From an uncultured Clostridia bacterium (GTDB taxonomy: Bacteria > Bacillota > Clostridia > Oscillospirales > Ruminococcaceae), in contig CANPZC010000009.1 of assembly GCA_947589355.1 (NCBI GenBank), positions 1 through 64,000 on the forward strand: 64,000 nt of DNA. The letters are read 5' to 3'. A program made the position numbers and the translations under genes. The notes under the pieces are model-generated. The model saw nothing but the letters and a program-made list of their open reading frames with translations. It searched no databases and was not told the origin of the DNA. Within the stretch, counting starts at the first letter, position 1; each line of letters starts with the position of its first letter. Positions 53,081-61,741 of the stretch are shown in pieces.

Positions 53081-54367
53081 ATGTCAAAATACAGATTTGA
53101 AACCATACAGCTTCATGCAGGTCAGGAGAGCGCCGATCCCGTTACCGACGCGCGCGCAGTTCCTATATACGCAAGTTCTTCATACGTTTTTCACAACTCT
53201 CAGCACGCTGCCGACCGCTTTGCACTTCGCGATGCAGGCAATATTTACGGCAGACTTACAAACCCCACGCAGGACGTTTTCGAGCAGAGGATAGCGGCTC
53301 TCGAGGGCGGCGTTGCGGCTCTGGGGCTTGCTTCGGGCGCGGCTGCTATTACATACGCGATACAGGCTCTTGCAAAATCGGGCGAAAATGTAGTAGCTTC
53401 AAAAACGATATACGGCGGAACATACAATCTGCTGGCACACACCCTGCCGCTCAGCAGCAACATAACGGCAACTTTCGTTGACCCGACAGTTGAGGGCTCA
53501 TTTGAGACGGCTATAAACGACAAGACGAAAGCGATATTCATTGAAACGCTGGGCAACCCCAATTCAAACGCTATTGACATTGAAAAGATAGCCGGCATTG
53601 CACACGCGCATGGCATACCGCTTGTTGTTGACAACACTTTTGCCACGCCTTATCTTGTAAGACCTATAGAATACGGCGCTGACATAGTGGTACACAGCGC
53701 GACCAAATTCATAGGCGGTCACGGCACTGCTATAGGCGGCGTTATAGTTGACAGTGGAAAGTTTGACTGGAAAAAGTCGGGCACATATCCGTGGATATCG
53801 CAGCCCAACCCCTCATACCACGGTGTAAGCTTTGCAGATGCCGTTGGCGCTGCCGCATACGTTACCTACATAAGGGCGATACTTTTGAGAGATACAGGCG
53901 CAACACTTTCGCCGTTCCACGCGTTTATATTCCTGCAAGGTCTTGAAACGCTTTCGCTGCGAGTTGAAAGGCACGTTGAGAACGCTCTGAAGATAGTGAA
54001 GTACCTGAGCGAGCACCCGCAGGTAGAGGCGGTTCATCACCCCTCTTTGCCGAGCGAAGAAAGCCACGAGATCTACAAAAAATACTTCCCGAACGGCGGC
54101 GGCTCTATCTTCACATTCGAGATAAAGGGCAGCGAAGACGATGCCAAAAAGTTTATTGACAACTTAGAGATATTCTCTTTGCTTGCAAACGTTGCCGATG
54201 TGAAGTCGCTTGTGATACACCCTGCATCTACGACCCATTCGCAGCTTAGTGAGGAAGAACTTCTCGATCAGGGCATAAAGCCCAACACTATACGCCTGTC
54301 TATTGGCACAGAGAACGTTCTTGACCTTATTGATGCGCTTGACAAGGCATTCGCGGCAGTCAAGTAA
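53081..54367 (+). CDS. metY: O-acetylhomoserine sulfhydrylase
   Basis: A 428-residue PLP enzyme of the Cys/Met metabolism family. It starts YRFETIQLHAGQE, has the PLP Lys in VHSATKFIGGHG (about residue 209), and the C-terminal VKSLVIHPASTTHSQ motif. The length and these motifs fit MetY rather than MetB/MetC (~380 residues). It forms homocysteine from O-acetylhomoserine and sulfide. AAAGGAG sets the ATG. Preceded by a leader peptide and followed by a terminator. Confidence 0.95.
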   Translation: MSKYRFETIQLHAGQESADPVTDARAVPIYASSSYVFHNSQHAADRFALRDAGNIYGRLTNPTQDVFEQRIAALEGGVAALGLASGAAAITYAIQALAKSGENVVASKTIYGGTYNLLAHTLPLSSNITATFVDPTVEGSFETAINDKTKAIFIETLGNPNSNAIDIEKIAGIAHAHGIPLVVDNTFATPYLVRPIEYGADIVVHSATKFIGGHGTAIGGVIVDSGKFDWKKSGTYPWISQPNPSYHGVSFADAVGAAAYVTYIRAILLRDTGATLSPFHAFIFLQGLETLSLRVERHVENALKIVKYLSEHPQVEAVHHPSLPSEESHEIYKKYFPNGGGSIFTFEIKGSEDDAKKFIDNLEIFSLLANVADVKSLVIHPASTTHSQLSEEELLDQGIKPNTIRLSIGTENVLDLIDALDKAFAAVK

Positions 54368-54384
54368 GCCGCCAAAATATGCAC

Positions 54385-54427
54385 ACATAACAAAATATCC
54401 ATACCGCAAAGTATGGATATTTTGCGT
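54385..54427 (+). terminator. Terminator after metY
   Basis: AAAATATCCATAC..GTATGGATATTTTG, a long AT-rich stem about 25 bases past the stop. Confidence 0.75.
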
Positions 54428-54479
54428 TTGTGAATTTATCCGCCGCGGCAGTACGATCATGCGCTGATATTTCAGGCAT

Positions 54480-54512
54480 AACAAAAGCCCCGAAAAACCT
54501 CGGGGCATATTT
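54480..54512 (-). terminator. Terminator after the defence island
   Basis: GCCCCGA..TCGGGGC with a short loop; on the minus strand it is followed by TTTTGTTA. It lies about 75 bases past the end of the nuclease gene. Confidence 0.65.
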
Positions 54513-54587
54513 GCTGTTGTATCGGTTGTATGAAAATTATATCTTCAGGCTAATAAAACGAACAGTCGTATTTTCTAAAGCAGCCAT

Positions 54588-55868
54588 TTATGTTACATCA
54601 TCAAATATGATGCTCGTCATAGAATAGTCCTCTGTTTTCACGCCGTTCATAACCAGTATATCGGTAAAAGGAGAAACTTTACGACCAAGTTTTTGTGCCA
54701 GATCATGAATATTATCCTCCTCATCATTTCCAAGTTTTTTTCCGCAAAGTATATACAGCCCTTTTATGTGATCGGCTTCATTTAAGGTACTGATAGAGAA
54801 CAAATATTTATATACCAATTCCTGCAACTGGTAAATCCGTATATTTTCAGGTGTACTAAACTTTGCATCCAGAATAATATAATCCGCTGTGCCATCATGT
54901 TCAATTTTTATAATATAGTCAGGGGTATATATTTTTCCTCTGTTACTATTTTCTGTTTTAGAGTTTGTTGACGTATTCCGGAATATATCTAATCCATTAT
55001 ATGCTCTGCTGTCACCATAAACAACCGGCTGAAAATATAAGGTGAGTTTAACAGAATTTTTGTTAAAGATAAATGTATTGTTATATTTAGTATCCATATT
55101 TCTGCTATTGTTTACATGATAAGAAATGTGTTTTGATTCTGTTAGAGCGTAATTGGTATTCAGGGTTATATGACACAGCATTTTTATCAGACAATAGTAT
55201 TCATATATCTTACTTGTGGAGATAAAACTTAACAACAGCTCATCTTTTCCCAGATCATAATTACCAATAGAAAACCACTTATGTATAACTGTATATATCT
55301 GTCTGTATGAATTTATTGAACGGAAAGCAGGAGTAAAGACAGGCAAAGTCCTGACTTCATCTGCCGAGATATTAAATAGACGAATATAAAAATAATACAA
55401 CTGCTGATACTTATTATGCAGGGATTTCAGAGATTCTATATATCCGTTTATCCGTTTTATACTCCTTGAAAAGATCTGATACATCGAATCAATATATCCG
55501 TCTTGTGAAGAAGATTTGTTTTTAAGATACGTTTTTTCCAGTAAACTTTTAATTATTAAATTGATCTCGGATACAAGAGTTTTTAAAAAGCCTATGATAA
55601 TACGATTTTCATAAACATCATACGAGTATGAGTTACTCTCCACCAATACTCTGTTAGGCTGATAATACTGATTATTATACCTTATTCCCGTGTCGTAATT
55701 AACGACTGCAAGTTCATCAATATGATTTGTTATATACTGTATAGTCCTCTGTGAGATAGATTGTAGTTTATCAAACGAATCCACTGATTCTGTCTTTTCA
55801 AGCTTGCAGTAGGGATTGTTTATCAGATACTGATAAGAGTTTTTATAAATATCCAGTGCTTGTTCCAA
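54588..55868 (-). CDS. DUF2357/PD-(D/E)XK nuclease subunit, C-terminal part (McrC-like)
   Basis: A 426-residue frame from a TTG with no ribosome site. It has helical regions up to about 210 and a C-terminal PD-(D/E)XK fold: PDYIIKIEHDG, then IILDAKFS with the D-x-K pair near 330, and QELVYKYLF. This is the PDDEXK_7/DUF2357 type that partners McrB-like motors. The frame is open well upstream of the TTG (to 55988) without any start codon, and that stretch reads like protein (NIYDNCEDYLYEE). It therefore looks like the body of a longer protein whose first part is the 131-residue frame at 55969, separated by a frameshift. Confidence 0.8.
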   Translation of the reverse strand: MEQALDIYKNSYQYLINNPYCKLEKTESVDSFDKLQSISQRTIQYITNHIDELAVVNYDTGIRYNNQYYQPNRVLVESNSYSYDVYENRIIIGFLKTLVSEINLIIKSLLEKTYLKNKSSSQDGYIDSMYQIFSRSIKRINGYIESLKSLHNKYQQLYYFYIRLFNISADEVRTLPVFTPAFRSINSYRQIYTVIHKWFSIGNYDLGKDELLLSFISTSKIYEYYCLIKMLCHITLNTNYALTESKHISYHVNNSRNMDTKYNNTFIFNKNSVKLTLYFQPVVYGDSRAYNGLDIFRNTSTNSKTENSNRGKIYTPDYIIKIEHDGTADYIILDAKFSTPENIRIYQLQELVYKYLFSISTLNEADHIKGLYILCGKKLGNDEEDNIHDLAQKLGRKVSPFTDILVMNGVKTEDYSMTSIIFDDVT

Positions 55869-55968
55869 AAAAGCTATTTTTGCCTCTAGAGAAATGGTTT
55901 CATTGGCTTTTATTCCCGACAGGATCGTAGAATATTTGTGTTCTTCATAAAGATAATCTTCACAGTTA

Positions 55969-56364
55969 TCATATATATTCGACCATATTTATAACGCCGT
56001 TGTTGATTTCAGAATCTGATACCATCACAGCAATACTTTTTGAGTAATACTGTTTTCCATCCATCCAGACTTCTATTCTTATTGCTCCGAAGCTCTGCAA
56101 AAATGGTCTGTCGCAATCTTTTAACCTGAATCGGATTCCATCAGCTCCTCCGCTGCAAAATTCAGCATCATATGCTTCATCATTGATGTACACTTTTGAA
56201 GGTATAGAAGCAGCACCTGACAATAAAAACATATAAGGATTATCATTATATACTGCCTCTTTGCCGTTTGGTATATCAAAATAATCGATTTCTTTGTCAT
56301 TTTGGAGCACTAATTCTATTTCCTCATGATACCTTGGTTTCAGTTTCAGTGTTATCGCATCCAA
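55969..56364 (-). CDS. N-terminal fragment of the DUF2357 subunit
   Basis: A 131-residue frame beginning at TTG, 5 bases after AGGAGGGG, which itself overlaps the end of the McrB-like gene, so translation is coupled. It is beta-rich with no membrane segment and resembles the N-terminal beta domain of DUF2357 proteins. It ends VEYI-stop at an ATATATAT tract. The downstream frame continues past this point with protein-like sequence. As written it is a truncated product; restored, the protein would be about 592 residues, a usual size for this family. Confidence 0.65.
   Translation of the reverse strand: MDAITLKLKPRYHEEIELVLQNDKEIDYFDIPNGKEAVYNDNPYMFLLSGAASIPSKVYINDEAYDAEFCSGGADGIRFRLKDCDRPFLQSFGAIRIEVWMDGKQYYSKSIAVMVSDSEINNGVINMVEYI
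55971..55978 (-). repeat. (AT)4 tract at the frameshift point
   Basis: Four AT units lie exactly where the 131-residue frame stops and the nuclease frame takes over. One more AT unit would place both in one frame. This could be a mutation, a sequencing or assembly error, or a slippage switch; +1 recoding at ATA-TGA is also possible. Confidence 0.6.
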
Positions 56365-56380
56365 AGAAGCCCCTCCTCAT

Positions 56381-59300
56381 TCAAATCAGATACTGGCAGT
56401 ACCCCATATTTCGTTCCTGAGCATCAATTATCTTTATTATAGCATCTTCAGTCATGTTAAGGTTATACTCCTTGCACAGCTGTTTCAGCGAATCAAAGAA
56501 ACGTTCATATACAGAATAATAGCCATTGATTTTAGGCAGCAGTTTCTGTACCACTGCAAAATCCAAAGCCTTCTCTCTCGCGAGAGTATTTGGTTCGTCC
56601 TCCATAATTTCCTGAGCCGCCATAACATAATCATTTATTCCTTTTTTTATTCTCGGGCTGACTGTCATACCATAATCATTGAACAGCTTGTATATCTCCT
56701 TCATTCCCTTTTGTGTAATAGGATTAAGTTCCGCTGTCTTGGAAAACGTATTTCTAAAGTTATCCCATGTAATTATCTCTGTTGATACCGATGTTGCTTC
56801 AACACTAATTTTAGGTTCAACTTTTGGCAGTTTTATTATGCAGGCTCTGTCAATAAGGCGCGGAGACAATGTTTCGGTAGTTTGATCAGTGTTGATAGTA
56901 GCTATAAATTTAAGAGTTTCTGGTATATATAATTCACGTTCTGCGCCGATGTTGATATACTTATCATTCAACGATCGGTCTGTTTGGTCTGTAAGACGCA
57001 TGAAATCTGCCCAATAATATTCTATCGGACTGAGATTTGCTTCGTCAAGCATAATAATAAACGGATACTTAGATTCATCTTTTTCTACGTCAAGCATTCT
57101 AAGGGCATCATATATTTTGCCATTGCTCTTATCATATTTCCTTGTCAGGGGATTATAGTATCCGATAAGATCTCTTTTAGAAGACCAGCCACGTTCTACT
57201 GATACAGAAACAAAACGATTTATATCTTCTCCATACTGTAACAGTCCAAGTGTATCAGCAATGATATTGCACATTGACGTTTTTCCTGTACCGGGTTCGC
57301 CTGAAAAAATAGTGATACGGTTCTGGGCGATACTGATATAAATATTGATTATGTCATTCCGACTATACTCACGTTTTGCCTTAATATAATTAACGATATG
57401 ATCTATAAGAGCAGTACCGTTTAATGATGAAGGCGTAACAGCACTTATTTTTTCGAGTTTTTTCTCATACTGTCTGACTTCTTCTGTTGTTTCCCATGAT
57501 GCTGCTTGCTTCATCATTTCACTCGAAATAAATGGATCAAAAGCTAAAGATGCCATTTCATCTCTGCCTGATTTAATAGCATTTCTGACACCTGTTCGTA
57601 AATCTTCTATTTGTCGTGAGTAGTTATCTTTTTGAATTATCAGGTTCTCATTGATAGTCTGAAGATTTTTTTGCTTCTTCTCCAATTCTTCTATGTTTTC
57701 ATTTGTTTGAATTATCTTGTCTTTCTTTTCAAGCTCTGATGAGAGTTTAGCAATTTCTTCTTTTAGTTTTAATACTTCTTCTGAAGATGCGGTACCTTCC
57801 GAACTCTTCCGCAACTCTGCAATCTGTGCATTATAATCTTCCTGCGCCTTTCTCAATTCTTGAATAGTTTTATCGGCATCTTCACTTTTTCTTCTTTCCT
57901 CATTATACTTACTTTGCAGGTCTTTAAATTTATCTGATTCAATTATCATCTTATCGGATGGCTCTTCTTGATAAAGCTTCAGTAAAGATTCAAAAACCTC
58001 ATGTTTCTTTTCTTTGAGCTTCTCAACATTATTTACTATTTCTATAAGTCTGTCACCGCGCTTTGAAACTATCTCCTGCGGCAGATCAGCAAGGAATGGA
58101 GAATTACTGTATAGATGAGAAAACTCTTCCGGGTTAGCTTTCGCAAGCTCTATTGAAACTTCATCTGGTAATTTTTCAAGCAATATTTCATCTGTGATAG
58201 TGTCCTCATATAGTTTTTTATCCGATGTAGCCTGAATGAATCCGGTATATGTAGGATCTTTATAATAAGCCTTTTTTTCAAGCTCTATAACTTTTACATC
58301 TGTTATACTGAAAAAAGGAACAAGATAGTTGCTCTCGCCTGCCAAAGTATTAATGTAAAATCTGTCATCATACTGCCTGCGCGAAGCTTTAAAAGGACCA
58401 TAGTATTTTTCGCTGTAAAAAAGAACTACCTTTTCGCCATCAGTAATATTGGTCTCGATAAGATTTATATTACCGCTTATAAAGGTTTTATCTGAAATAC
58501 TATCCGCTTCGCTGTGAACGATCTTATAAATTTCACATTCATCAGCATAACGAATAATATCGTGCAGTTTTTTCCCTTTTGAAACTAAACGCTGAAGATC
58601 CAGCTTGACCTGATAGTCCGGGTTATCATTAAGCTCAAGGTCATAATTATCCATTTCTACTACATATGCACTATTAACATATTGATCTTTGTCATTATCA
58701 GTAGTTATTTCATAAAGAAAAGATGCTGCCTCACCACGATAAAGATTATATGCAAGATTTATTCCCCCGGTCGTAGGGTAGTCGGCTTTAAGTCTATCGG
58801 TAGGAATTTCTTTAAGATTCCCATTCTCAAATTCATATTGAGGGAAGAAATTATAAAATGTATTTCTTTTCTCTATTCGACCTAATAATTTCATAGTATT
58901 CACCTCGTTATAATTTACATCAACTGATGTTGTTTCAGATTCTTCTGAAGATACTTCGGTATCGCTTTCTGACACCGGTCCATAATCTTGGATCACAGAT
59001 CGCGTTTTATCTATCTTTTTACCGCTAAGGATACGATCAAATATCTCAGAATCTACAAAAGTATCAAAATATTTAGCATCATTAGATGAACCATCATCTC
59101 CGTTTTCATAACACCACCTGAAGAAAAAAATTGCAATGTAAGTCTTATTCTCCTCTGTAATACTGTCGATTATGTCATTATATCCGGATTTTTTGAGGTC
59201 TAATGGAATAAGATCCTTAACAGTAGTGTACGCTGCATCAGCAAAGATTTCTCTTAAGTTTGATGACATAAGTATTTCTACTTTGATTTTTGATGTTTTT

Positions 59301-59428
59301 GCCTTATTTATTTTCCGCCTTGTATCTCTATTGACAGAGAGATTGTTAATAATACCGTTTATCAATTCTTCAGGTAATGACTGGTAAAATGTAATAACCT
59401 TTTCTAAGCGTCTTTCTTTATCAAGCAT
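56381..59428 (-). CDS. McrB-like AAA+ GTPase/ATPase with coiled coil
   Basis: A 1015-residue protein. An N-terminal ~430 residues are of unknown fold; residues about 470-650 are charged coiled coil (repeated E, K, L, Q); the AAA+ domain (about 690-990) has Walker A SGEPGTGKTSM near 709, Walker B IIMLDEANLSPIEYYWADF near 795, and the sensor ATINTDQTTETLSPRLIDRA. These features are those of McrB-type motors, which couple to a PD-(D/E)XK partner to cut modified or foreign nucleic acid. The N-terminal part would recognise the target. ATG at 59428 is preferred; a GTG lies 5 codons upstream. The region is AT-richer than its neighbours. Confidence 0.85.
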   Translation of the reverse strand: MLDKERRLEKVITFYQSLPEELINGIINNLSVNRDTRRKINKAKTSKIKVEILMSSNLREIFADAAYTTVKDLIPLDLKKSGYNDIIDSITEENKTYIAIFFFRWCYENGDDGSSNDAKYFDTFVDSEIFDRILSGKKIDKTRSVIQDYGPVSESDTEVSSEESETTSVDVNYNEVNTMKLLGRIEKRNTFYNFFPQYEFENGNLKEIPTDRLKADYPTTGGINLAYNLYRGEAASFLYEITTDNDKDQYVNSAYVVEMDNYDLELNDNPDYQVKLDLQRLVSKGKKLHDIIRYADECEIYKIVHSEADSISDKTFISGNINLIETNITDGEKVVLFYSEKYYGPFKASRRQYDDRFYINTLAGESNYLVPFFSITDVKVIELEKKAYYKDPTYTGFIQATSDKKLYEDTITDEILLEKLPDEVSIELAKANPEEFSHLYSNSPFLADLPQEIVSKRGDRLIEIVNNVEKLKEKKHEVFESLLKLYQEEPSDKMIIESDKFKDLQSKYNEERRKSEDADKTIQELRKAQEDYNAQIAELRKSSEGTASSEEVLKLKEEIAKLSSELEKKDKIIQTNENIEELEKKQKNLQTINENLIIQKDNYSRQIEDLRTGVRNAIKSGRDEMASLAFDPFISSEMMKQAASWETTEEVRQYEKKLEKISAVTPSSLNGTALIDHIVNYIKAKREYSRNDIINIYISIAQNRITIFSGEPGTGKTSMCNIIADTLGLLQYGEDINRFVSVSVERGWSSKRDLIGYYNPLTRKYDKSNGKIYDALRMLDVEKDESKYPFIIMLDEANLSPIEYYWADFMRLTDQTDRSLNDKYINIGAERELYIPETLKFIATINTDQTTETLSPRLIDRACIIKLPKVEPKISVEATSVSTEIITWDNFRNTFSKTAELNPITQKGMKEIYKLFNDYGMTVSPRIKKGINDYVMAAQEIMEDEPNTLAREKALDFAVVQKLLPKINGYYSVYERFFDSLKQLCKEYNLNMTEDAIIKIIDAQERNMGYCQYLI

Positions 59429-59468
59429 ATGAAATTTCCACACTCCATATAATTATGTATACCGTTTA

Positions 59469-59497
59469 ATTATAACATATCTCGTTTCAGAAATCAA
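59469..59497 (-). promoter_or_regulatory. Promoter of the McrB-like operon
   Basis: Minus strand: TTGATT (59492-59497), 17-base spacer, TATAAT (59469-59474). Bases 59498-59744 show no gene or other feature I can support. Confidence 0.65.
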
Positions 59498-59744
59498 CAG
59501 AAGAACGTATAAATTTCACAAAATCTACAAATACTTAGCCTTTTTTCTTATGCAGTTGTTTCAAATAAGCTTTTGCAGCTATACTGCTTTAATTCTTTTG
59601 ACTTGTCTGTTATAAGAACGAATCGGACTTGATGTGATCAAAACTGTTTCCCACATAATTCATTGCCTCAACAATGGTAAGGGTCGCCTATATAAAAAGA
59701 ATATCTTATTCATTTAGTATACGCCTGAGTAAATTATTTCTGCA

Positions 59745-59780
59745 AAAACCTCTCTGTCGGTTTCCCGACAAAGAGGTTTA
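59745..59780 (-). terminator. Terminator after rpsI
   Basis: AACCTCTCTGTCGG..CCGACAAAGAGGTT (59747-59760 with 59765-59778) with one internal mismatch pair; on the minus strand followed by TTTTTGC. About 90 bases past the rpsI stop. Confidence 0.78.
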
Positions 59781-59870
59781 CATTCACAGTATTTAGTTGA
59801 ACAATCTGTTGAACAACTTTGTAAGATATTCTCGAAAATACCGTAATATAGGCGTTTTGCGAAAGATTTC

Positions 59871-60272
59871 TTATCTCTTCGAGAACTGCGGAGCGCGGCG
59901 TGCGGCTTTCAGACCGTACTTCTTTCTTTCCTTCATTCTCGGGTCACGGGTGAGGTAGCCTGCTTTCTTAAGCTCGGGGCGAAGCTCTGCATTGAACTGG
60001 AGCAGCGCTCTTGCGATACCGTGTCTTATAGCGCCTGCCTGACCTGTAACTCCGCCGCCGGTAACGGTACAAACAACATCGAGATTCTCCATATTGTTTG
60101 TAAGGCTGAGCGGCTGACGTACTATCAGCTTGAGGGTCTCAAGACCGAAATACTCGTCGATCCCTCTGCCGTTTATGGTAATGTTACCAGAACCGGGATA
60201 AAGTCTTACTCTTGCTACGGAATGTTTTCTTCTTCCTGTGCCGTAATAAAAAGGTGTTTTAGGTTCGTACAT
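59871..60272 (-). CDS. rpsI: 30S ribosomal protein S9
   Basis: A 133-residue protein with [20 protein letters not shown] at the start and the basic end [17 protein letters not shown] that reaches the P-site tRNA. Length and ending are standard. AAAGGAGCAG sets the ATG. It follows rplM by 17 bases, the universal order. Confidence 0.98.
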   Translation of the reverse strand: MYEPKTPFYYGTGRRKHSVARVRLYPGSGNITINGRGIDEYFGLETLKLIVRQPLSLTNNMENLDVVCTVTGGGVTGQAGAIRHGIARALLQFNAELRPELKKAGYLTRDPRMKERKKYGLKAARRAPQFSKR

Positions 60273-60289
60273 ATTCTACTGCTCCTTTC

Positions 60290-60718
60290 TTACAGTTCGC
60301 ACTTAACGGGGTTTCTTGAAGCCTGATTGTGTTCAGCGCCCTTGAATACCCTGAGGCGTGTTGCGGCCTTGCGGCCGAGCGTGTTGTTGGGGAGCATACC
60401 TGTTACGGCAAGAGTCATAGCCTTGTCGGATCTCTCCGCCATCAGCTTGGAATACTTGATCTCTTTCAGACCGCCTATCCAGCCGGTGTGCCATCTGTAG
60501 GCTTTCTTTTCCAGCTTCTTGCCGGTCAGAACTGCCTTATCTGTGTTGATGATGATAACGTAATCACCGCAGTCCGCGTGGGGAGCATAGGTGGGCTTGT
60601 TCTTTCCTCTGAGGATAGATGCGGCCTTTGCTGCCACTCTGCCGAGGGGCACTCCGTCAGCGTCGATGATATACCATGTGCGTTTGATGTCGCTTGTCTT
60701 AGGCATATAAGTTGACAT
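60290..60718 (-). CDS. rplM: 50S ribosomal protein L13
   Basis: A 142-residue protein with KRTWYIIDADGVPLGRVAAKAASILRGK, GDYVIIINTDKAVLTGKK and the C-terminal GMLPNNTLGRKA motif. The ATG at 60718 is set by a GGAGG; 36 upstream in-frame codons lie in the leader. First gene of rplM-rpsI. Confidence 0.98.
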   Translation of the reverse strand: MSTYMPKTSDIKRTWYIIDADGVPLGRVAAKAASILRGKNKPTYAPHADCGDYVIIINTDKAVLTGKKLEKKAYRWHTGWIGGLKEIKYSKLMAERSDKAMTLAVTGMLPNNTLGRKAATRLRVFKGAEHNQASRNPVKCEL

Positions 60719-60826
60719 ATAGTTTTTCCTCCGTTTTGTATTTTTCTCGTTACGCCTGCCGTCAGCATACGTCAGGTCGTGCGAAGCAACATTACCTATT
60801 ATATATGCCTTTTTACGATTTGTCAA
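60719..60826 (-). promoter_or_regulatory. rplM promoter and possible L13 autoregulatory leader
   Basis: Minus strand: TTGACA (60821-60826), 17-base spacer, TATAAT (60798-60803). The ~70-base leader has a GC-rich hairpin (CCTGAC..GGCAGG, about 60757-60776) ahead of the ribosome site. Firmicute rplM operons often have an L13 leader RNA; the match here is not certain. Confidence 0.6.
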
Positions 60827-60859
60827 TATGCATTTTGCCGAATTTTTAATTTATATCTC

Positions 60860-61732
60860 TCAAACGCTTGAAATCTCTCTGTTTTTCTTTAATTCTCTCT
60901 GTTTCTCGCTTGTCATTTCATTTTTCATATGAACATCTACCTGTCTGAACGGTATCTCTATGCCGCTCTCGTCAAAGCGCTGTTTTACGCGTTCTGTAAT
61001 ATCAAAATAAACGTCCCAGTAGTCGTCTTTTTTGACCCACGGGCGGCAGCAGATGTCTATACTGCTCTCGCTATGTGATATAATTCTTACGGTAGGCTTA
61101 GGGTCGTCAAGAACATTTTCATGCGTTTCAAGAATACTTGAAATAATGTTCTCAGCCCTTTTGAAATCATCTGAATAGGCTATGGAGAAAACAAGGTCGA
61201 CGCGGCGTATCGGTTTTTCGGAATAGTTTACTATACCCGAAGTTGACACCGTGCTGTTGGGTATGTAGACCACCTTGTTGTCGGGCGTTACCAGCTTTGT
61301 TGAAACTATGCGTATATCCTCGACCGTGCCTGCATAGCCTGCGACTTCTATATAATCATCTATCTTGAAAGGGCGTGTTATCAGCAAAAGCGCGCCGCCT
61401 GCCAGATTTGACAGCGTACCGTTTACAGCAAGACCCACGCACACGCCGAGAGATGTAACAAGCGCTGTAAGGCCGCTGGTATCTATACCGAGATAGCCTA
61501 CAAGGCACACCACCACAAGACCCTTTGCCAGTATCTTGCCGAGGTACAGAAAGGTATTCAGCAGCGTTTTGTCTATCTTGCGGTTGTGGCTGCTTTTCTT
61601 TTCTATCTTGCGCGCCAAAGCGTTTATCAGCTTGAACGAAAAATACAGCAGCACCACCGCTACAAGTATCTTAACGCCCGTGCCTGTAGCCCACTGAATA
61701 AGCGTATTTAATAAGTTCTTCCACTCTATCAT
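60860..61732 (-). CDS. mscS: MscS-family mechanosensitive channel
   Basis: A 290-residue protein. Three spans (about 17-35, 60-80, 85-115), the third being the Gly/Ala-rich pore helix (LVTSLGVCVGLAVNGTLSNLAGG), followed by the beta domain (PFKIDDYIEVAGYAGTVEDIRI) and the C-terminal alpha/beta domain. It opens under membrane tension in osmotic downshock. It lies 9 bases after the malic enzyme gene and is probably co-transcribed with it, an unusual pairing. Confidence 0.92.
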   Translation of the reverse strand: MIEWKNLLNTLIQWATGTGVKILVAVVLLYFSFKLINALARKIEKKSSHNRKIDKTLLNTFLYLGKILAKGLVVVCLVGYLGIDTSGLTALVTSLGVCVGLAVNGTLSNLAGGALLLITRPFKIDDYIEVAGYAGTVEDIRIVSTKLVTPDNKVVYIPNSTVSTSGIVNYSEKPIRRVDLVFSIAYSDDFKRAENIISSILETHENVLDDPKPTVRIISHSESSIDICCRPWVKKDDYWDVYFDITERVKQRFDESGIEIPFRQVDVHMKNEMTSEKQRELKKNREISSV

Positions 61733-61741
61733 AGCAGCACC

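Noticed and set aside
59498-59744. Hidden small gene or attachment site between the defence island and rpsI
   Set aside because: No frame with a start and ribosome site, and no direct repeat matching the other side of the island that I could see.
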